32,147 bases of DNA from Candidatus Campbellbacteria bacterium GW2011_OD1_34_28 (GCA_001029775.1 CP011215.1:1-32147), one strand, 5' to 3'. Shown: positions 7,137-15,774, numbered from the stretch's first letter. The notes: generated by a model not told the origin, from the letters alone. Program-made: numbers and translations.

Positions 7137-7162
7137 CAGGGCTTATATCAGACAGCACGCTC

Positions 7163-7290
7163 CTCGCTTCGCTCGGAGCAAGTATTAAGTAATAAGGATT
7201 AAGTAATAAGTAAAAATTTGCAAAGCAAATTTTTCGTTTCTTACTACTTACACCTTACTACTGCTTACTTGCGTTCCAAACGCAGTGAGG
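7163..7290. repeat. 23S helix expansion made of stutter repeats
   Basis: AAGTAATAAG-type words on one side face CTTACTACTT-type words on the other, around AAAAATTTGC-aaa-GCAAATTTTT, giving a long imperfect hairpin within 23S. The same words occur in intergenic gaps at 14661-14729, 22455-22480 and 30239-30299. Confidence 0.6.
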
Positions 7291-8746
7291 AACGTACCAC
7301 CAATATTTAACCTTCTGGCATTGGTCAGGCGTCACCCCCTATACATCCTCTTGCGAGTTCGCAGGGAGCTGTGTTTTTGATAAACAGTCGGCAGGGTTAC
7401 TTTCGCTGCGGCCCCTCCTTTTACAGAAGGGCAAGCCTTATTCCGAAGTTACGGCTGCTATTTTGCCGAGTTCCTTGGGGAATTATCACTCGTTCGCCTT
7501 GGTCTTCTCGACCTGACTACCTGTGTCGGTTTACGGTACGGGTTCTTTATACTTAACCTTAGAAGCTTTTCTTGGAAGGCTCTTCGTAAGAATTTTCCAA
7601 CCCGAGGGAAGAAATTTAATCTATTTACGAAATTCGACATTAAAGTCAGTTTCCCGGATTTTCCTAAGAAACAATTCTTAAAATAAAATACACAAATCCA
7701 ATAATGTGCTCTTACTTGTGTCCTCCGTCACTCCATCGAAATATAAAGAAGTTACGGAATATTAACCGTATGTCCATCAGATCCGGTTTTCACCATCTCC
7801 TTAGGCCCGACTAACCCTTCGCTGATCACCATTGCGAAGGAAACCTTAGTCTTTCGGCGTGCAGGGATCTCACCTGCATTGCGGTTACTTGTGCCAACAT
7901 TCTCGCTTCTGTACGCTCCACCATGGCTTACGCCTTTGGCTTCATTGCAGAACAGAATGCTCTCCTACCACGCCACATTAAAAATGTGACATCCTAACCT
8001 TCGGTACCATACTTAGCCCCGATTATTTGCGGCGCAATATCTCTTGATGAGTGAGCTGTTACGCTATCTTTAAAGGATGGCTGCTTCTAAGCCAACCTCC
8101 TCATTGTCTGAGAAATTTCACCTCCTTAAGTGCACTTAGTATGAATTTTGGGACCTTAGATGTAGGTCTGGGCTGTTTCCCTTTTGACCAATGGAGCTTA
8201 GCCCCCACAGTCTAACTGCCTAGAAATTGACTACTGGTATTCGGAGTTTGATAGGATTGACGAAGTTTCCCCCTATTCAATCCTTCCAGTGCTCTACCCC
8301 CAGTAGGTAATCTAGACGCTAACCCTAAAGCTATTTCGGAGAGAACCAGCTATTACCAAGTTCGATTAGCTTTTCACTACTTGCCACAAGTCATCCGATA
8401 GAGTTGAACGACTAACCGGTTCGGGCCTCCTTCCGTCTTTCGACGAAATTCACCCTGCTCATGGCAAGCTCACTTGGCTTCGGGTCCTAAACATACAACT
8501 TAATTTTTTCGCGCTATTCACACTCGCTTTCGCTGTGCCTCCTTGCTAACGCAATTAGGCAGCTGCATATTTAGACTCGTTGGCTCATTCTTCAATAGGC
8601 ACGCGGTCACCGTCGCATCTTGCTATGCAAGATGCGACGAAATTAAAAATTTATCATTTATAATTCCGTCGTTCTTACGCAGTAAGATACGACGGCTCCC
8701 ACTCCTTGTAGGCATATGGTTTCAGGTCTATTTCACTCCCCTCTCC

Positions 8747-8789
<43 letters not shown>

Positions 8790-9000
8790 ATCTCTAAAAG
8801 TATTTAGCCTTACCGGTTAGTTCCGGCAGATTCCCCCAAGCCATTCGTGTCTTGAGGTACTCAGGAACAACAATAAAAAAGATAGATTGTTTTCGTTTAC
8901 GGGACTATTACCCTCTAGGGTCCTGCTTCCCAGCAGATTCAACTAACAAAATATTTTTTGACTTTTTTCATTACAAGAATGACACTGTTGTCCTACAACC

Positions 9001-9127
9001 CCAGCACATCACATGAAATATGATGTGCGAGTTAAAAGTAAAAAGTTAAAAGTCGCAAGTTAAAAACTTTTGACTTTATAAACTTTATAAACTTTATACT
9101 CACATCACATGCCATGTGATGTGCTGG
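9001..9127. repeat. 23S helix expansion with 15-bp perfect ends
   Basis: CCAGCACATCACATG and its complement close an insert filled with GTTAAAAGT / ACTTTATAA stutter words. It extends a 23S domain I helix near AGAGCCCAAACC. Confidence 0.6.
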
Positions 9128-9593
9128 TTTGGGCTCTTTCGCTTTCGCTCGCCGCTACTTACGAAATATTATCTAAATAAATAGACATTGTTTTCTTTTC
9201 CTCTGGGTACTGAGATGTTTCACTTCCCCAGGTGCACTCCGAGTATCCTTTACAGATACAAGGTAATCTGTGTTCAACAGATTGGGTTCCCCCATTCGGA
9301 AATCTCCGGATCACAGGTTGCTAGTCACCTACCCGAAGCTTATCGCAGACATGCCACGTCCTTCATCGCCTTTTAGAGTCAAGGCATCCACCATACGCCC
9401 TTATGAATTTCTTATTAGGAAATTCAAAAAACGCAATTCTTATTTTAATACAATTTTTACCTACAGATCTATAAATTTTAAAAAATTTAAAACTTAAAGA
9501 CCCATTAATTGATTTGTCTCTGGTATAAGACAAATCACTTGTTATTCATTTTTCAACGAACATTTCATTCAGCCATTTAATCTTACAGTCTCG

Positions 9594-9623
9594 GCGAAGT
9601 TTTGGATAAATCCAAAACTTCGC
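9594..9623. repeat. hairpin next to structured element copy 1
   Basis: A 13-bp perfect stem, GCGAAGTTTTGGA and complement, has loop TAAA. It lies 17 bases beyond the structured element at 9641-9764 in the direction of rRNA transcription. A comparable hairpin abuts element copy 3 and a competing arm lies beside copy 2. Confidence 0.6.
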
Positions 9624-9640
9624 TGAAACAATAATAAATC

Positions 9641-9764
9641 GTTAAATTCTAAAATTAGATAAAGTTCGAGGAAACGAGGGAAAAATGTTTGAGCCGTATT
9701 TTGAATACGGTGAAAATATTTTTTCCGAAGTTGACGAAGAAATTTGCTAATTTTAGAATTTAAC
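9641..9764 (-). ncRNA. CCGTAT structured element, copy 1 (23S leader)
   Basis: An 18-bp perfect outer stem (GTTAAATTCTAAAATTAG and complement) encloses, on the minus strand, CTTCGTCAACTTCGG, an A/T inner stem, the hairpin CACCGTAT-tcaaa-ATACGGCTC, and CCTCGTTTCCTCG. Copies at 17167 and 20508 keep the internal words but have different outer stems that still pair. It lies in the 23S leader directly after a terminator-like hairpin. Confidence 0.6.
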
Positions 9765-9765
9765 T

Positions 9766-9868
9766 AAAAAACCGCCTTTTAAAGCGGTGTGTGTCTTGAG
9801 GCAACATCTAAAAAGACGCCTACATCACCCGCTTTTTTAAATTAGTTTTAGCTACTCTATTTAGCACG
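9766..9868 (-). ncRNA. attenuator-like leader or small RNA ahead of 23S
   Basis: About 100 bases separate the rRNA promoter from a minus-strand terminator (ACCGC-n8-GCGGT followed by TTTTTT). Upstream, GCGGGTG can pair with the CACACCGC that includes the first terminator arm, around the internal hairpin GGCGTCT-tttt-AGATGTTGCC. The two pairings exclude each other, as in an attenuator or riboswitch. If termination dominates, the product is a free ~100-nt RNA; if read-through dominates, it is the 5' leader of the 23S precursor. No known RNA family was recognised. Confidence 0.5.
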
Positions 9869-9874
9869 GTTACT

Positions 9875-9902
9875 AGTATATACAAACTAAAATTTTTGTC
9901 AA
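9875..9902 (-). promoter_or_regulatory. sigma70-type promoter of the 23S-tRNA-5S unit
   Basis: On the minus strand, consensus TTGACA (9897-9902) and TATACT (9875-9880) are 16 bases apart. This is the best promoter match in the window. The start is predicted near 9868. Confidence 0.8.
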
Positions 9903-9963
9903 ACAAACGGAGTCTATAAAGTCCATAAAGTTTATAAAGTTTGTAAAGTACGAACTAAACGGA

Positions 9964-9999
9964 ACAAAAAAACACCCTGTTCCTTCGTGGAACAGGGTG
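9964..9999 (-). terminator. terminator of the 341-residue orphan gene
   Basis: CACCCTGTTCC pairs with GGAACAGGGTG across a five-base loop; on the minus strand it is followed by TTTTTTTG. It lies eight bases past the stop codon at 10007. Confidence 0.85.
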
Positions 10000-10006
10000 A
10001 GTGAAA

Positions 10007-11032
10007 TTACGCTAACACTTGATCGTGCGTCGCATTATAGACAGAAAACATCGTGCAAAGTTGGGTGTAAAGCATCGCCCCAACCAGCAAAAGTCTCCGT
10101 TGAACATCCTCTGTATCAAGTCTTATATCATGTTTAGTAAACGATGCGTAACGACGATTACCGCAATGAGCCATCAATACAAGACGCAAGTCGTCAGCCT
10201 CACAAAAATTATAGGTTAAGGAAGTCTCGTGAACCAAACTAACATTGCCATTTCTCCACGGCTTGGTTTTTTGAAAATCATAACACCCGGTATGCACCAG
10301 CATCGCTTTAATGGGAATGTTGGCACACATCCCGACAAAAACGCCGTCTTCGGGAGTAGGGTAGTTCCAAGAAACTTCTTTGTATTGTAAAATTATCTCG
10401 TGTATCCAAGAATCAATCGATGCCCAATCAACATAAGGCAAGGCTTCGCGAAGCATCTTATGAATCTTGATGAAAGAAATGTTGCTGGAATTTTCCTCCG
10501 CATGTTCTTTAGGCAAAGGGATTGAACACTCAATTCTATGGATAAAAGGTTTTATGAGACTATCTCTCTCGTTGGTCATTTCTTCCAACGCGAGAAATCC
10601 GGTTTCGTGAACATCATTACCGTGCCCAATCTTAAATCCCAAACAATTTCCAAATCTTTTAATTGAAATGTTTGAATTGTTAATTTTGACTTCAACCCCG
10701 ACCTTATCGTCTCCTTCACAAATTTTAGAAAAAACATCCTCATGATTAAAATCTTTACGAAAATCAAAAAGATATTGAAAAATGTCTTCGTTCTTTCTCT
10801 CTATGGTATCAGAATTTTTTGAAACCCAAGTTTTTATATACTTGAGAATAAAATAATAAATATACCGCTCAAAATTTTGAAGTTTATCTGAATTAATATG
10901 TTCAAAAAAAATCTGTCTTGAAATAAATGGGAATCCCATCCTGTGAATTTTCAACCCAACCGAGTATCTGTCATTTTCTTCAGACGGAAACAGAAACGAC
11001 CTTTCCAATAAATCCAAAGCTTCTTTTTTCAT
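10007..11032 (-). CDS. orphan protein of 341 residues
   Basis: I do not recognise this protein. It is soluble in appearance, with no signal peptide or membrane segment. It has a helical N-terminal half (ERSFLFPSEENDRYSVGLKIHRMGF onward) and a C-terminal half rich in Trp, His and Cys (ASIDSWIHEIILQYKEVSW, PTPEDGVFVGMCANIPIKAML, LVLMAHCGNRRYASF). The ATG at 11032 follows GGAG. It forms its own transcription unit, with a sigma70-like promoter at 11190-11217, a ~150-base structured leader and a strong terminator at 9964. The long leader is unusual for this gene class and may carry regulation. It belongs to the SD-bearing orphan group. Confidence 0.75.
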   Translation of the reverse strand: MKKEALDLLERSFLFPSEENDRYSVGLKIHRMGFPFISRQIFFEHINSDKLQNFERYIYYFILKYIKTWVSKNSDTIERKNEDIFQYLFDFRKDFNHEDVFSKICEGDDKVGVEVKINNSNISIKRFGNCLGFKIGHGNDVHETGFLALEEMTNERDSLIKPFIHRIECSIPLPKEHAEENSSNISFIKIHKMLREALPYVDWASIDSWIHEIILQYKEVSWNYPTPEDGVFVGMCANIPIKAMLVHTGCYDFQKTKPWRNGNVSLVHETSLTYNFCEADDLRLVLMAHCGNRRYASFTKHDIRLDTEDVQRRLLLVGAMLYTQLCTMFSVYNATHDQVLA

Positions 11033-11119
11033 GATACAATCTCCGATTCAAAGGACTCTTATAACGACCTGTGAGAGTCGTCCCGTCAGTCGCCCGACAG
11101 GATAAAGCAAGACGACCTC

Positions 11120-11164
11120 GCTTTATCGTTTAAGATACATTTAATATATCTTAAACGATAAAGC
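11120..11164. repeat. 18-bp hairpin in the leader of the 341-residue orphan
   Basis: GCTTTATCGTTTAAGATA and its perfect complement enclose nine bases. The word TAAAGC recurs again just outside (near 11103), so alternative pairings are possible. Further inverted words GACTCT/AGAGTC lie nearer the start codon. Confidence 0.6.
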
Positions 11165-11189
11165 CAAATACCTCTCGCACCTCTGTTCA

Positions 11190-11217
11190 TTTATCCAAAA
11201 AACAGACAAAAAGTCAA
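11190..11217 (-). promoter_or_regulatory. promoter of the 341-residue orphan gene
   Basis: On the minus strand, TTGACT (11212-11217) is followed after 16 bases by GATAAA (11190-11195), a four-of-six -10 match. Confidence 0.5.
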
Positions 11218-11236
11218 ACAGATCAAGTTTATAAAG

Positions 11237-11279
11237 CCTGCCTGCCGTGTCGTTGCTTTTCTTTCAGAAAAGAGGCAGG
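11237..11279. repeat. 43-bp dispersed repeat, copy C
   Basis: Identical to copy A in the 5S region. It interrupts a run of TATAAAG stutter words: GTTTATAAAG precedes it and TTTGTAAAG follows. Confidence 0.75.
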
Positions 11280-11320
11280 TTTGTAAAGTTATAAAGTTCA
11301 TAAAGTACGAACAGAAAAAA

Positions 11321-11358
11321 CAAAAATCCACAGGAGTCCGATCTCCTGTGGATTTTTG
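11321..11358. terminator. bidirectional-looking terminator
   Basis: CAAAAATCCACAGGAG pairs with CTCCTGTGGATTTTTG. It lies downstream of the minus-strand gene ending at 11388. Confidence 0.8.
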
Positions 11359-11387
11359 CTATCGGCTCTATTAGCTATAAGCTCAAA

Positions 11388-11591
11388 TTATATAAGTCCT
11401 TCAAATGACCCCATATAGGAACTCATAAACATAGGGATAATAAAGGCCAGCGCAATCAACGGCAAAACAAATGTAATCAAAGTAACCCAAAAAATCAAAA
11501 GAAAATATTTTCTTATTTTTTCAACCGAGTGATAAACAGCTTCTATTTTTTTCTCTAATTCTTCTATTTTATTTTTTAGTTCTTGATCCAT
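11388..11591 (-). CDS. small coiled-coil membrane protein
   Basis: This 67-residue protein starts with a charged heptad-like segment (MDQELKNKIEELEKKIEAVYHSVEKI, residues 1-26), suited to a short coiled coil. One or two hydrophobic segments follow (about residues 30-57), ending in SSYMGSFEGLI. It is probably a small inner-membrane protein. There is no SD; instead a stutter of ACTAAAA-like words precedes the ATG, as for several ribosomal genes here. A terminator follows at 11321. It sits downstream of the superoxide dismutase gene on the same strand, about 80 bases away, so co-transcription is possible. The function is unknown. Confidence 0.7.
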   Translation of the reverse strand: MDQELKNKIEELEKKIEAVYHSVEKIRKYFLLIFWVTLITFVLPLIALAFIIPMFMSSYMGSFEGLI

Positions 11592-11645
11592 ATTTTTTCA
11601 GTTTTTAGTTGATAGTCTTTAGTTTTTAGAAAAACACGTTTTTTC

Positions 11646-11694
11646 TTACTCCTTACTCCTTACTCCTTACTCCTTACTCCTTACTCCTTACTCC
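11646..11694. repeat. seven tandem copies of TTACTCC
   Basis: Seven exact 7-bp units in a row. On the minus strand the repeat supplies the last codons and the stop codon of the superoxide dismutase gene. Confidence 0.9.
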
Positions 11695-12282
11695 TAAATC
11701 ATTATATCTCTTTTCCAAAACCTCACTGTTTATATTTTTTAAAAACGCATCAATATATTTTCCTTTTTCACTTGGCACATAATCCACCATAAATGCATGT
11801 TCCCACATATCCATCACCGCGATTATCGGAAGTCCTCCCAATTGACCCAATTCATGGTCTCCCACCCAAACAATATGAGGAGTTTTTGCTTGTGTGTCAT
11901 ATACCAACACAGCCCAACCAATTCCCCTACTTTTTCCAACCTCTGCAAAATGTTCAATTGATTTTTCCAAACTTCCATATTTTTCTGCCAAAACTTTTGC
12001 CAAATTACTTTCTTCATTTAAATCTTTTGCACCGCCTTCGAACTGCTCAAAATAATATTCATGCATTCTCATTCCGTTGAATTCAAAATTAAATCTTCTT
12101 CTCAATTCAGAAATCAAATAAGCATTGCTGTCTTTGTCCTCGGACAATTCTGCGATCTTTTCTCTGATCAAATTTGTGTGTTTAACATAGCCCGAATAAA
12201 GCTTTAAATGTTCTTCTATTTGCTTTTCAGAAATACCTTCCATCTTTGGTAAATTAAATTTTTTTTCTTCGTATTTTTGCAT
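11674..12282 (-). CDS. iron/manganese superoxide dismutase
   Basis: The enzyme converts superoxide to oxygen and hydrogen peroxide in the cytoplasm. All four metal ligands are visible in the 202-residue protein: His35 (YVKHTNLI), His74 (MRMHEYYFE), Asp158 and His162 in DMWEHAFMVDY. GIGWAVLVYD and WVGDHELGQLGG are also typical; iron versus manganese use cannot be decided by eye. The last six residues, GVRSKE, and the stop are encoded by the TTACTCC tandem repeat, so repeat growth appears to have reset the C-terminus. The start at ATG 12282 has an A/T-rich leader and no SD. The gene could be valuable to an otherwise minimal metabolism exposed to oxygen. Confidence 0.92.
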   Translation of the reverse strand: MQKYEEKKFNLPKMEGISEKQIEEHLKLYSGYVKHTNLIREKIAELSEDKDSNAYLISELRRRFNFEFNGMRMHEYYFEQFEGGAKDLNEESNLAKVLAEKYGSLEKSIEHFAEVGKSRGIGWAVLVYDTQAKTPHIVWVGDHELGQLGGLPIIAVMDMWEHAFMVDYVPSEKGKYIDAFLKNINSEVLEKRYNDLGVRSKE

Positions 12283-12406
12283 AAATTATATGTTTATTTA
12301 TAATCTAATTCTAACACTTTTATTAACAATCTTGAACAGTTTCCAAGAAAAATTATATTATGTAATAATATAACCAGACAATATTAAAAACTAATTCTAA
12401 AAAAAT

Positions 12407-12802
12407 ATGATTAAAAAATTAATTATTTTTATAGTTGTGGTTCTAATAATTTGGCTTTCTGCTGTGTATTACAACAACAAGAATAAATCAGAAGAAATCA
12501 TTATCAATGAAAATTCTGAACAATCAGAAAAAATTGGAACGACAACTCCTGAAAATATTTCAGACGCGCTTCGTCAAAAAGCTCAAACATACTGTGACAA
12601 AGAAAATACTGCTAGTGTTTATGTATCAACAAGCACAATCAAAGTTGTAGGAAGTCTCCTCGGAGCGGGAACGACTTATATAAACGCCAATGACAACACA
12701 ATGTTCTCTTGTCCTGTTGTAGCACCAAATTATGTGACACAAGAATGTAAAGATATAATGAATATTTCTGAACAATCTTGGCAAAAAATTTGCGAAAATT
12801 AA
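12407..12802 (+). CDS. small membrane-anchored extracytoplasmic protein
   Basis: This 131-residue protein begins MIKKLIIFIVVVLIIWLSAVYY, an uncleaved signal anchor or signal peptide with no lipobox. The rest is polar and carries five cysteines (YCDK, FSCPVV, QECKDI, KICEN), which could form disulphides outside the cell. A Ser/Thr-rich linker follows the membrane segment. No known domain was recognised. It has no SD. A shared terminator at 12812-12850 separates it from the convergent transporter gene. The function is unknown. Confidence 0.65.
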   Translation: MIKKLIIFIVVVLIIWLSAVYYNNKNKSEEIIINENSEQSEKIGTTTPENISDALRQKAQTYCDKENTASVYVSTSTIKVVGSLLGAGTTYINANDNTMFSCPVVAPNYVTQECKDIMNISEQSWQKICEN

Positions 12803-12811
12803 AATATCAAA

Positions 12812-12850
12812 AAAAACAAAACCTCGGACTATCCGAGGTTTTATTTTTTA
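12812..12850. terminator. bidirectional terminator between convergent genes
   Basis: AAAACCTCGG and CCGAGGTTTT surround ACTAT, with A-rich and T-rich tails on the two sides. It overlaps the stop codon region of the minus-strand transporter. Confidence 0.85.
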
Positions 12851-13749
12851 ACATATGACTTAAACGGAATAAACATGAAAGACCATGGAATAATAGCCAA
12901 AACTATCGGCAAAATTATGTTTGGATCAGAAAAGAATTTGTTTGCCAACTCTATTGCCAGTGTAAAATTCATATAGGTAATACAAACAGAAATTGTTATC
13001 CTATCTCTCTTGTCTCTCCAAGGAATCAAAAAATATCCGATTATGTGTAGAGAGAAGAAAAAAAGAAAGAGCACTCCCACAACAAACAAATTAAAATTTT
13101 CAATTAAAATATTTGATTGCTTTGCGACAATGATCATTATTAAGGTTCCTAAAAGAATTGTGGAGACGGATTTAAATATTGGAGAAATTTTGTCGATTGT
13201 TTTCTGCCAAAATCTCTTAAAAAACTGTGCTACGAAAAACGGGATATAAATAACAATTGCCAACAACTTGAACATTCCAAAAACATCAACCTCTACAGAT
13301 GTCCCTACCAAAAATTCTACAATAAAAGGAACTGTTAGGGGTGCTAGGAGAGATGTTGCAACGGCCAAAACCAAAGCAAGACTTTGCCTTCCTCCTGAAA
13401 TCTCGGTTAGCAAAGGAGTAACCATCCCAGCAGGCATAGCCGATAAAAGCAAGAAAGCGACAGCAAACGATGGAAAAAATAAATTGGCAATATAATAAAC
13501 GACAACAGGAAGAACCAGAAGAATAAAAAAAGTTATAATAAACAAAGCAGTCTTGTCTTCTAGTTGTCTCAAAACTTTTTTCAAATCAATTTTTAAAGCA
13601 CTGAGGAAAAATATTATTGCCAAGATCAGTGTTGTATAAGAAGATGCCCATAATATATTTTGCGAATAAAAAATACCAACAAAAAAAGCGAGCCCTATAA
13701 CGATATAGTGGCTCTCGGTTATATTTTTAATTAAATTCAATATTTTCAC
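12841..13749 (-). CDS. BASS-family (bile acid:sodium symporter-like) transporter
   Basis: A polytopic membrane protein of 302 residues with about nine or ten hydrophobic segments. SAMPAGMVTPLLTEISGGRQSLALVLAVATSLLAPLTVPF (about residues 103-142) matches the crossover region of the SBF/BASS fold, in which a sodium-coupled transporter moves organic anions or precursors. The second half repeats the pattern more weakly. The substrate cannot be deduced. The start is GTG (13749), giving MKILNLIKN; no SD is present. It stands alone between the secreted small protein (convergent) and mutM (upstream, 26 bases away on the same strand), with which it may be co-transcribed. Confidence 0.78.
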   Translation of the reverse strand: MKILNLIKNITESHYIVIGLAFFVGIFYSQNILWASSYTTLILAIIFFLSALKIDLKKVLRQLEDKTALFIITFFILLVLPVVVYYIANLFFPSFAVAFLLLSAMPAGMVTPLLTEISGGRQSLALVLAVATSLLAPLTVPFIVEFLVGTSVEVDVFGMFKLLAIVIYIPFFVAQFFKRFWQKTIDKISPIFKSVSTILLGTLIMIIVAKQSNILIENFNLFVVGVLFLFFFSLHIIGYFLIPWRDKRDRITISVCITYMNFTLAIELANKFFSDPNIILPIVLAIIPWSFMFIPFKSYVKK

Positions 13750-13775
13750 GATAATAATTATATTATTATATCATC

Positions 13776-14636
13776 TTATTTCTGACAAACAGGACAATAA
13801 AAAATACTTCTCTGCCCTATTTTTTCTCTAATTATTTTAGTATCACAAAGCTTGCAAAGTTTCCCTTCTCTACGGTAAACCCTCAATTCATTTTGAAATT
13901 TTCCAGACTTTCCCTCGGTGTCCCTATAATCCGAATCGGATGTCCCTCGCATTTTTACCGCTTTTTTTAAAATATTTTTTATTGAATCAAAAATTCTTTC
14001 AATCTCACTGTTTTTCAAACTAGAAACTTTTCTTTTTGGATTTACCCCAGCTGAAAACAAAATTTCACTTCTATAAATATTTCCAACTCCCGCAATCAGG
14101 CTTTGATCCAAAAGCAAAACACCTATTGTGCTTTTTTGTTTTTTATTTAAAATTTCTTTAAATTTTTTTAAAGTAAAAGAAGAACCCAGAGCGTCTATGC
14201 CTAATTTTTGAATTTCTTTTGTATTTTCGACATCCTCTGTTTTTACTACACCCAACCAGCCAAATTTTCGTAAATCTGAAAAATCTAAAATATCTCCGCT
14301 TTCAAAAACAAACTTATGCCTTATATATTGGTTTACTCTTTCCTCAAAATACTTTTTTTGGACTGGGTCGGACCCAGTCTTTTTTTGTTTAAACAAAAGG
14401 TGACCAGACATTTTTAAATGAATCAAAACAGAATTACTGTTATCCAAGTCTATAATTATCTGTTTCCCTATTCTCCTCACTCCGATTACTTTTGCACCCA
14501 CAATTTCTTTTTTAAATTTTATAAAACTAGGTCGAACATTTTTTTTCCAGATACTTTCAAAATCGGCAATTTTCTCGCCAACAATTTTTCTATTTAAATC
14601 ATTTACGATTGTTTGTACTTCGGGTAATTCGGGCAT
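13776..14636 (-). CDS. mutM: formamidopyrimidine-DNA glycosylase
   Basis: A base-excision repair enzyme that removes oxidised purines such as 8-oxoguanine and cleaves the abasic strand. The N-terminal catalytic motif MPELPEVQTI is intact, LIHLKMSGHL carries the conserved lysine, LLDQSLIAGVGNIYRSEIL is the helix-two-turn-helix, and the C-terminal zinc finger has C-x2-C and C-x2-C (CKLC, CPVC). At 286 residues it is slightly longer than usual. One cause is a palindrome inserted in frame that encodes T-G-S-D-P-V near residue 88 in a surface loop flanked by lysines. The ATG is fixed because Pro2 must follow Met. No SD is present. Confidence 0.95.
   Translation of the reverse strand: MPELPEVQTIVNDLNRKIVGEKIADFESIWKKNVRPSFIKFKKEIVGAKVIGVRRIGKQIIIDLDNSNSVLIHLKMSGHLLFKQKKTGSDPVQKKYFEERVNQYIRHKFVFESGDILDFSDLRKFGWLGVVKTEDVENTKEIQKLGIDALGSSFTLKKFKEILNKKQKSTIGVLLLDQSLIAGVGNIYRSEILFSAGVNPKRKVSSLKNSEIERIFDSIKNILKKAVKMRGTSDSDYRDTEGKSGKFQNELRVYRREGKLCKLCDTKIIREKIGQRSIFYCPVCQK
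14361..14379. repeat. GTCGGAC-core palindrome inside mutM
   Basis: GACTGGGTC and GACCCAGTC surround a central G. The odd central base and GTCsGAC core are shared with the RAYT-linked palindromes at 1556, 2050 and 2251. It is translated in frame as T-G-S-D-P-V. Confidence 0.7.
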
Positions 14637-14660
14637 AGGCGCTTCGCGGAACGCTCCGCT

Positions 14661-14729
14661 TAGTATTAAGTAATAAGTAGCAAGTAGTAAGACATAAAGT
14701 AAAACCTTATTACTTATACCTTACTACTA
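14661..14729. repeat. stutter repeat (AAGTAATAAG / CTTATTACTT words)
   Basis: Words of the type AAGTAATAAG and AAGTAGTAAG are followed by CTTATTACTT and CTTACTACT, so the two halves can fold on each other. It fills the gap upstream of mutM and downstream of the protease gene. Confidence 0.65.
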
Positions 14730-14739
14730 GTACAAAGAA

Positions 14740-15720
14740 TTAATTTTTTGTTAGAACCGTCCAAATATCCAATATACGAGCAAGAGATTCTACTTCACCC
14801 AAAGAAGCATAAGTAGGAATTCCTAATAAACAATTTTTCTTAGATAGAATCGCTGCTCCTCCGGAGTTGCCTTGTTCTACCTTTGCGGAAGTTATAAAGT
14901 AGTCTCCGTCAAAACCAGAAACGATTCCTTCTGTGGCTGTAATTGTGGTCTTTGATCCGATATCAGGATATCCCAAGACGATTACACTGTCTCCGAGAGA
15001 TGGTTTTTGTTCGCAAATATTTGGAAAAACTTCTGTAATCTTTGTCAGGTTTTCATCAGGATCTGTGATTTCTAATATTCCCCAATCATAATTATTTGCT
15101 GATACCTCTGCCCCTTCAGGAGATACGAAAAATTCTTTTGTACTTCCCTGCACCTTTACAACGCATCCATTCATACTATATAAGTACGGCGCAACCAAAA
15201 CATGTTTGTTCGTAACAATCTTTATCGGAGAATTTGGAAAAGCCAAAGCAGTTCCCGAACCACTTGTGCTGTAACTTAGATAAGAGTTCGCCAAAGAAAA
15301 ATCACAGTCAATGAGAACAATCAATTTTTCCCAGTTTTTTATAACAGAAGACAGATCACTTGATAAGCTAGTCAGAGACAATCTATTTTCAAGGCTGGAT
15401 ATTTTTTTCTGAGAAGCAAGAGACTGTTTGTCCATTTGGGTTTCTATTGATTCTCTGATTACTTTTTCCTGACTTAATTTTTGATTCAATTCATCAACTT
15501 TTCCCGTGCTTTCAAAACGCAAAAGATTTATTTCCTTTCTTATATTTTCTAATTCAGTTTGATGGTCAAACAGTTGTTTCTGTAGATCTTGATTTTCTAA
15601 AGCAATATCTTTATACCCTGTATAATTGTAAAAATAAGAAGCACCAACAACAACACCAATAACAACTATCGCAATAATAGATGTGTGCAAAGATATTTCA
15701 AAATGTTCCTCATTATTCAT
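14740..15720 (-). CDS. membrane-anchored trypsin-like serine protease
   Basis: This 326-residue protein has one membrane segment (about residues 13-33), then a long coiled coil (about 38-115, KDIALENQDLQKQLFDHQTE onward), and a chymotrypsin-fold protease domain predicted to lie outside the membrane. The catalytic triad is visible as His173 (TNKHV), Asp212 (NNYDWGIL) and Ser286 (EQGNSGGA). It resembles DegP/HtrA in the catalytic domain but has no PDZ domain; the coiled coil may oligomerise or reach a partner. A likely role is turnover of extracytoplasmic proteins. The ATG at 15720 has an A/T-rich leader without SD. Confidence 0.85.
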   Translation of the reverse strand: MNNEEHFEISLHTSIIAIVVIGVVVGASYFYNYTGYKDIALENQDLQKQLFDHQTELENIRKEINLLRFESTGKVDELNQKLSQEKVIRESIETQMDKQSLASQKKISSLENRLSLTSLSSDLSSVIKNWEKLIVLIDCDFSLANSYLSYSTSGSGTALAFPNSPIKIVTNKHVLVAPYLYSMNGCVVKVQGSTKEFFVSPEGAEVSANNYDWGILEITDPDENLTKITEVFPNICEQKPSLGDSVIVLGYPDIGSKTTITATEGIVSGFDGDYFITSAKVEQGNSGGAAILSKKNCLLGIPTYASLGEVESLARILDIWTVLTKN

Positions 15721-15744
15721 TGTAAATATAATAACACATCAAAA

Positions 15745-15774
15745 TAAAAAAGAACGGCCTAGACCGTTCTTTTA
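15745..15774 (-). terminator. terminator of the 148-residue orphan
   Basis: AAGAACGG and CCGTTCTT surround a six-base loop, and the minus strand continues with TTTTTTATTTTG. It lies about 15 bases past the stop at 15790. Confidence 0.8.

Noticed and set aside
11646-11694. Possible CRISPR array
   Set aside because: Units are 7 bp with no spacers; it is a simple tandem repeat. No cas genes are in the window.
12841-13749. Arsenite exporter of the ACR3 type
   Set aside because: ACR3 is in the same superfamily, but its characteristic cysteine and motif were not seen, and no ars genes are adjacent.
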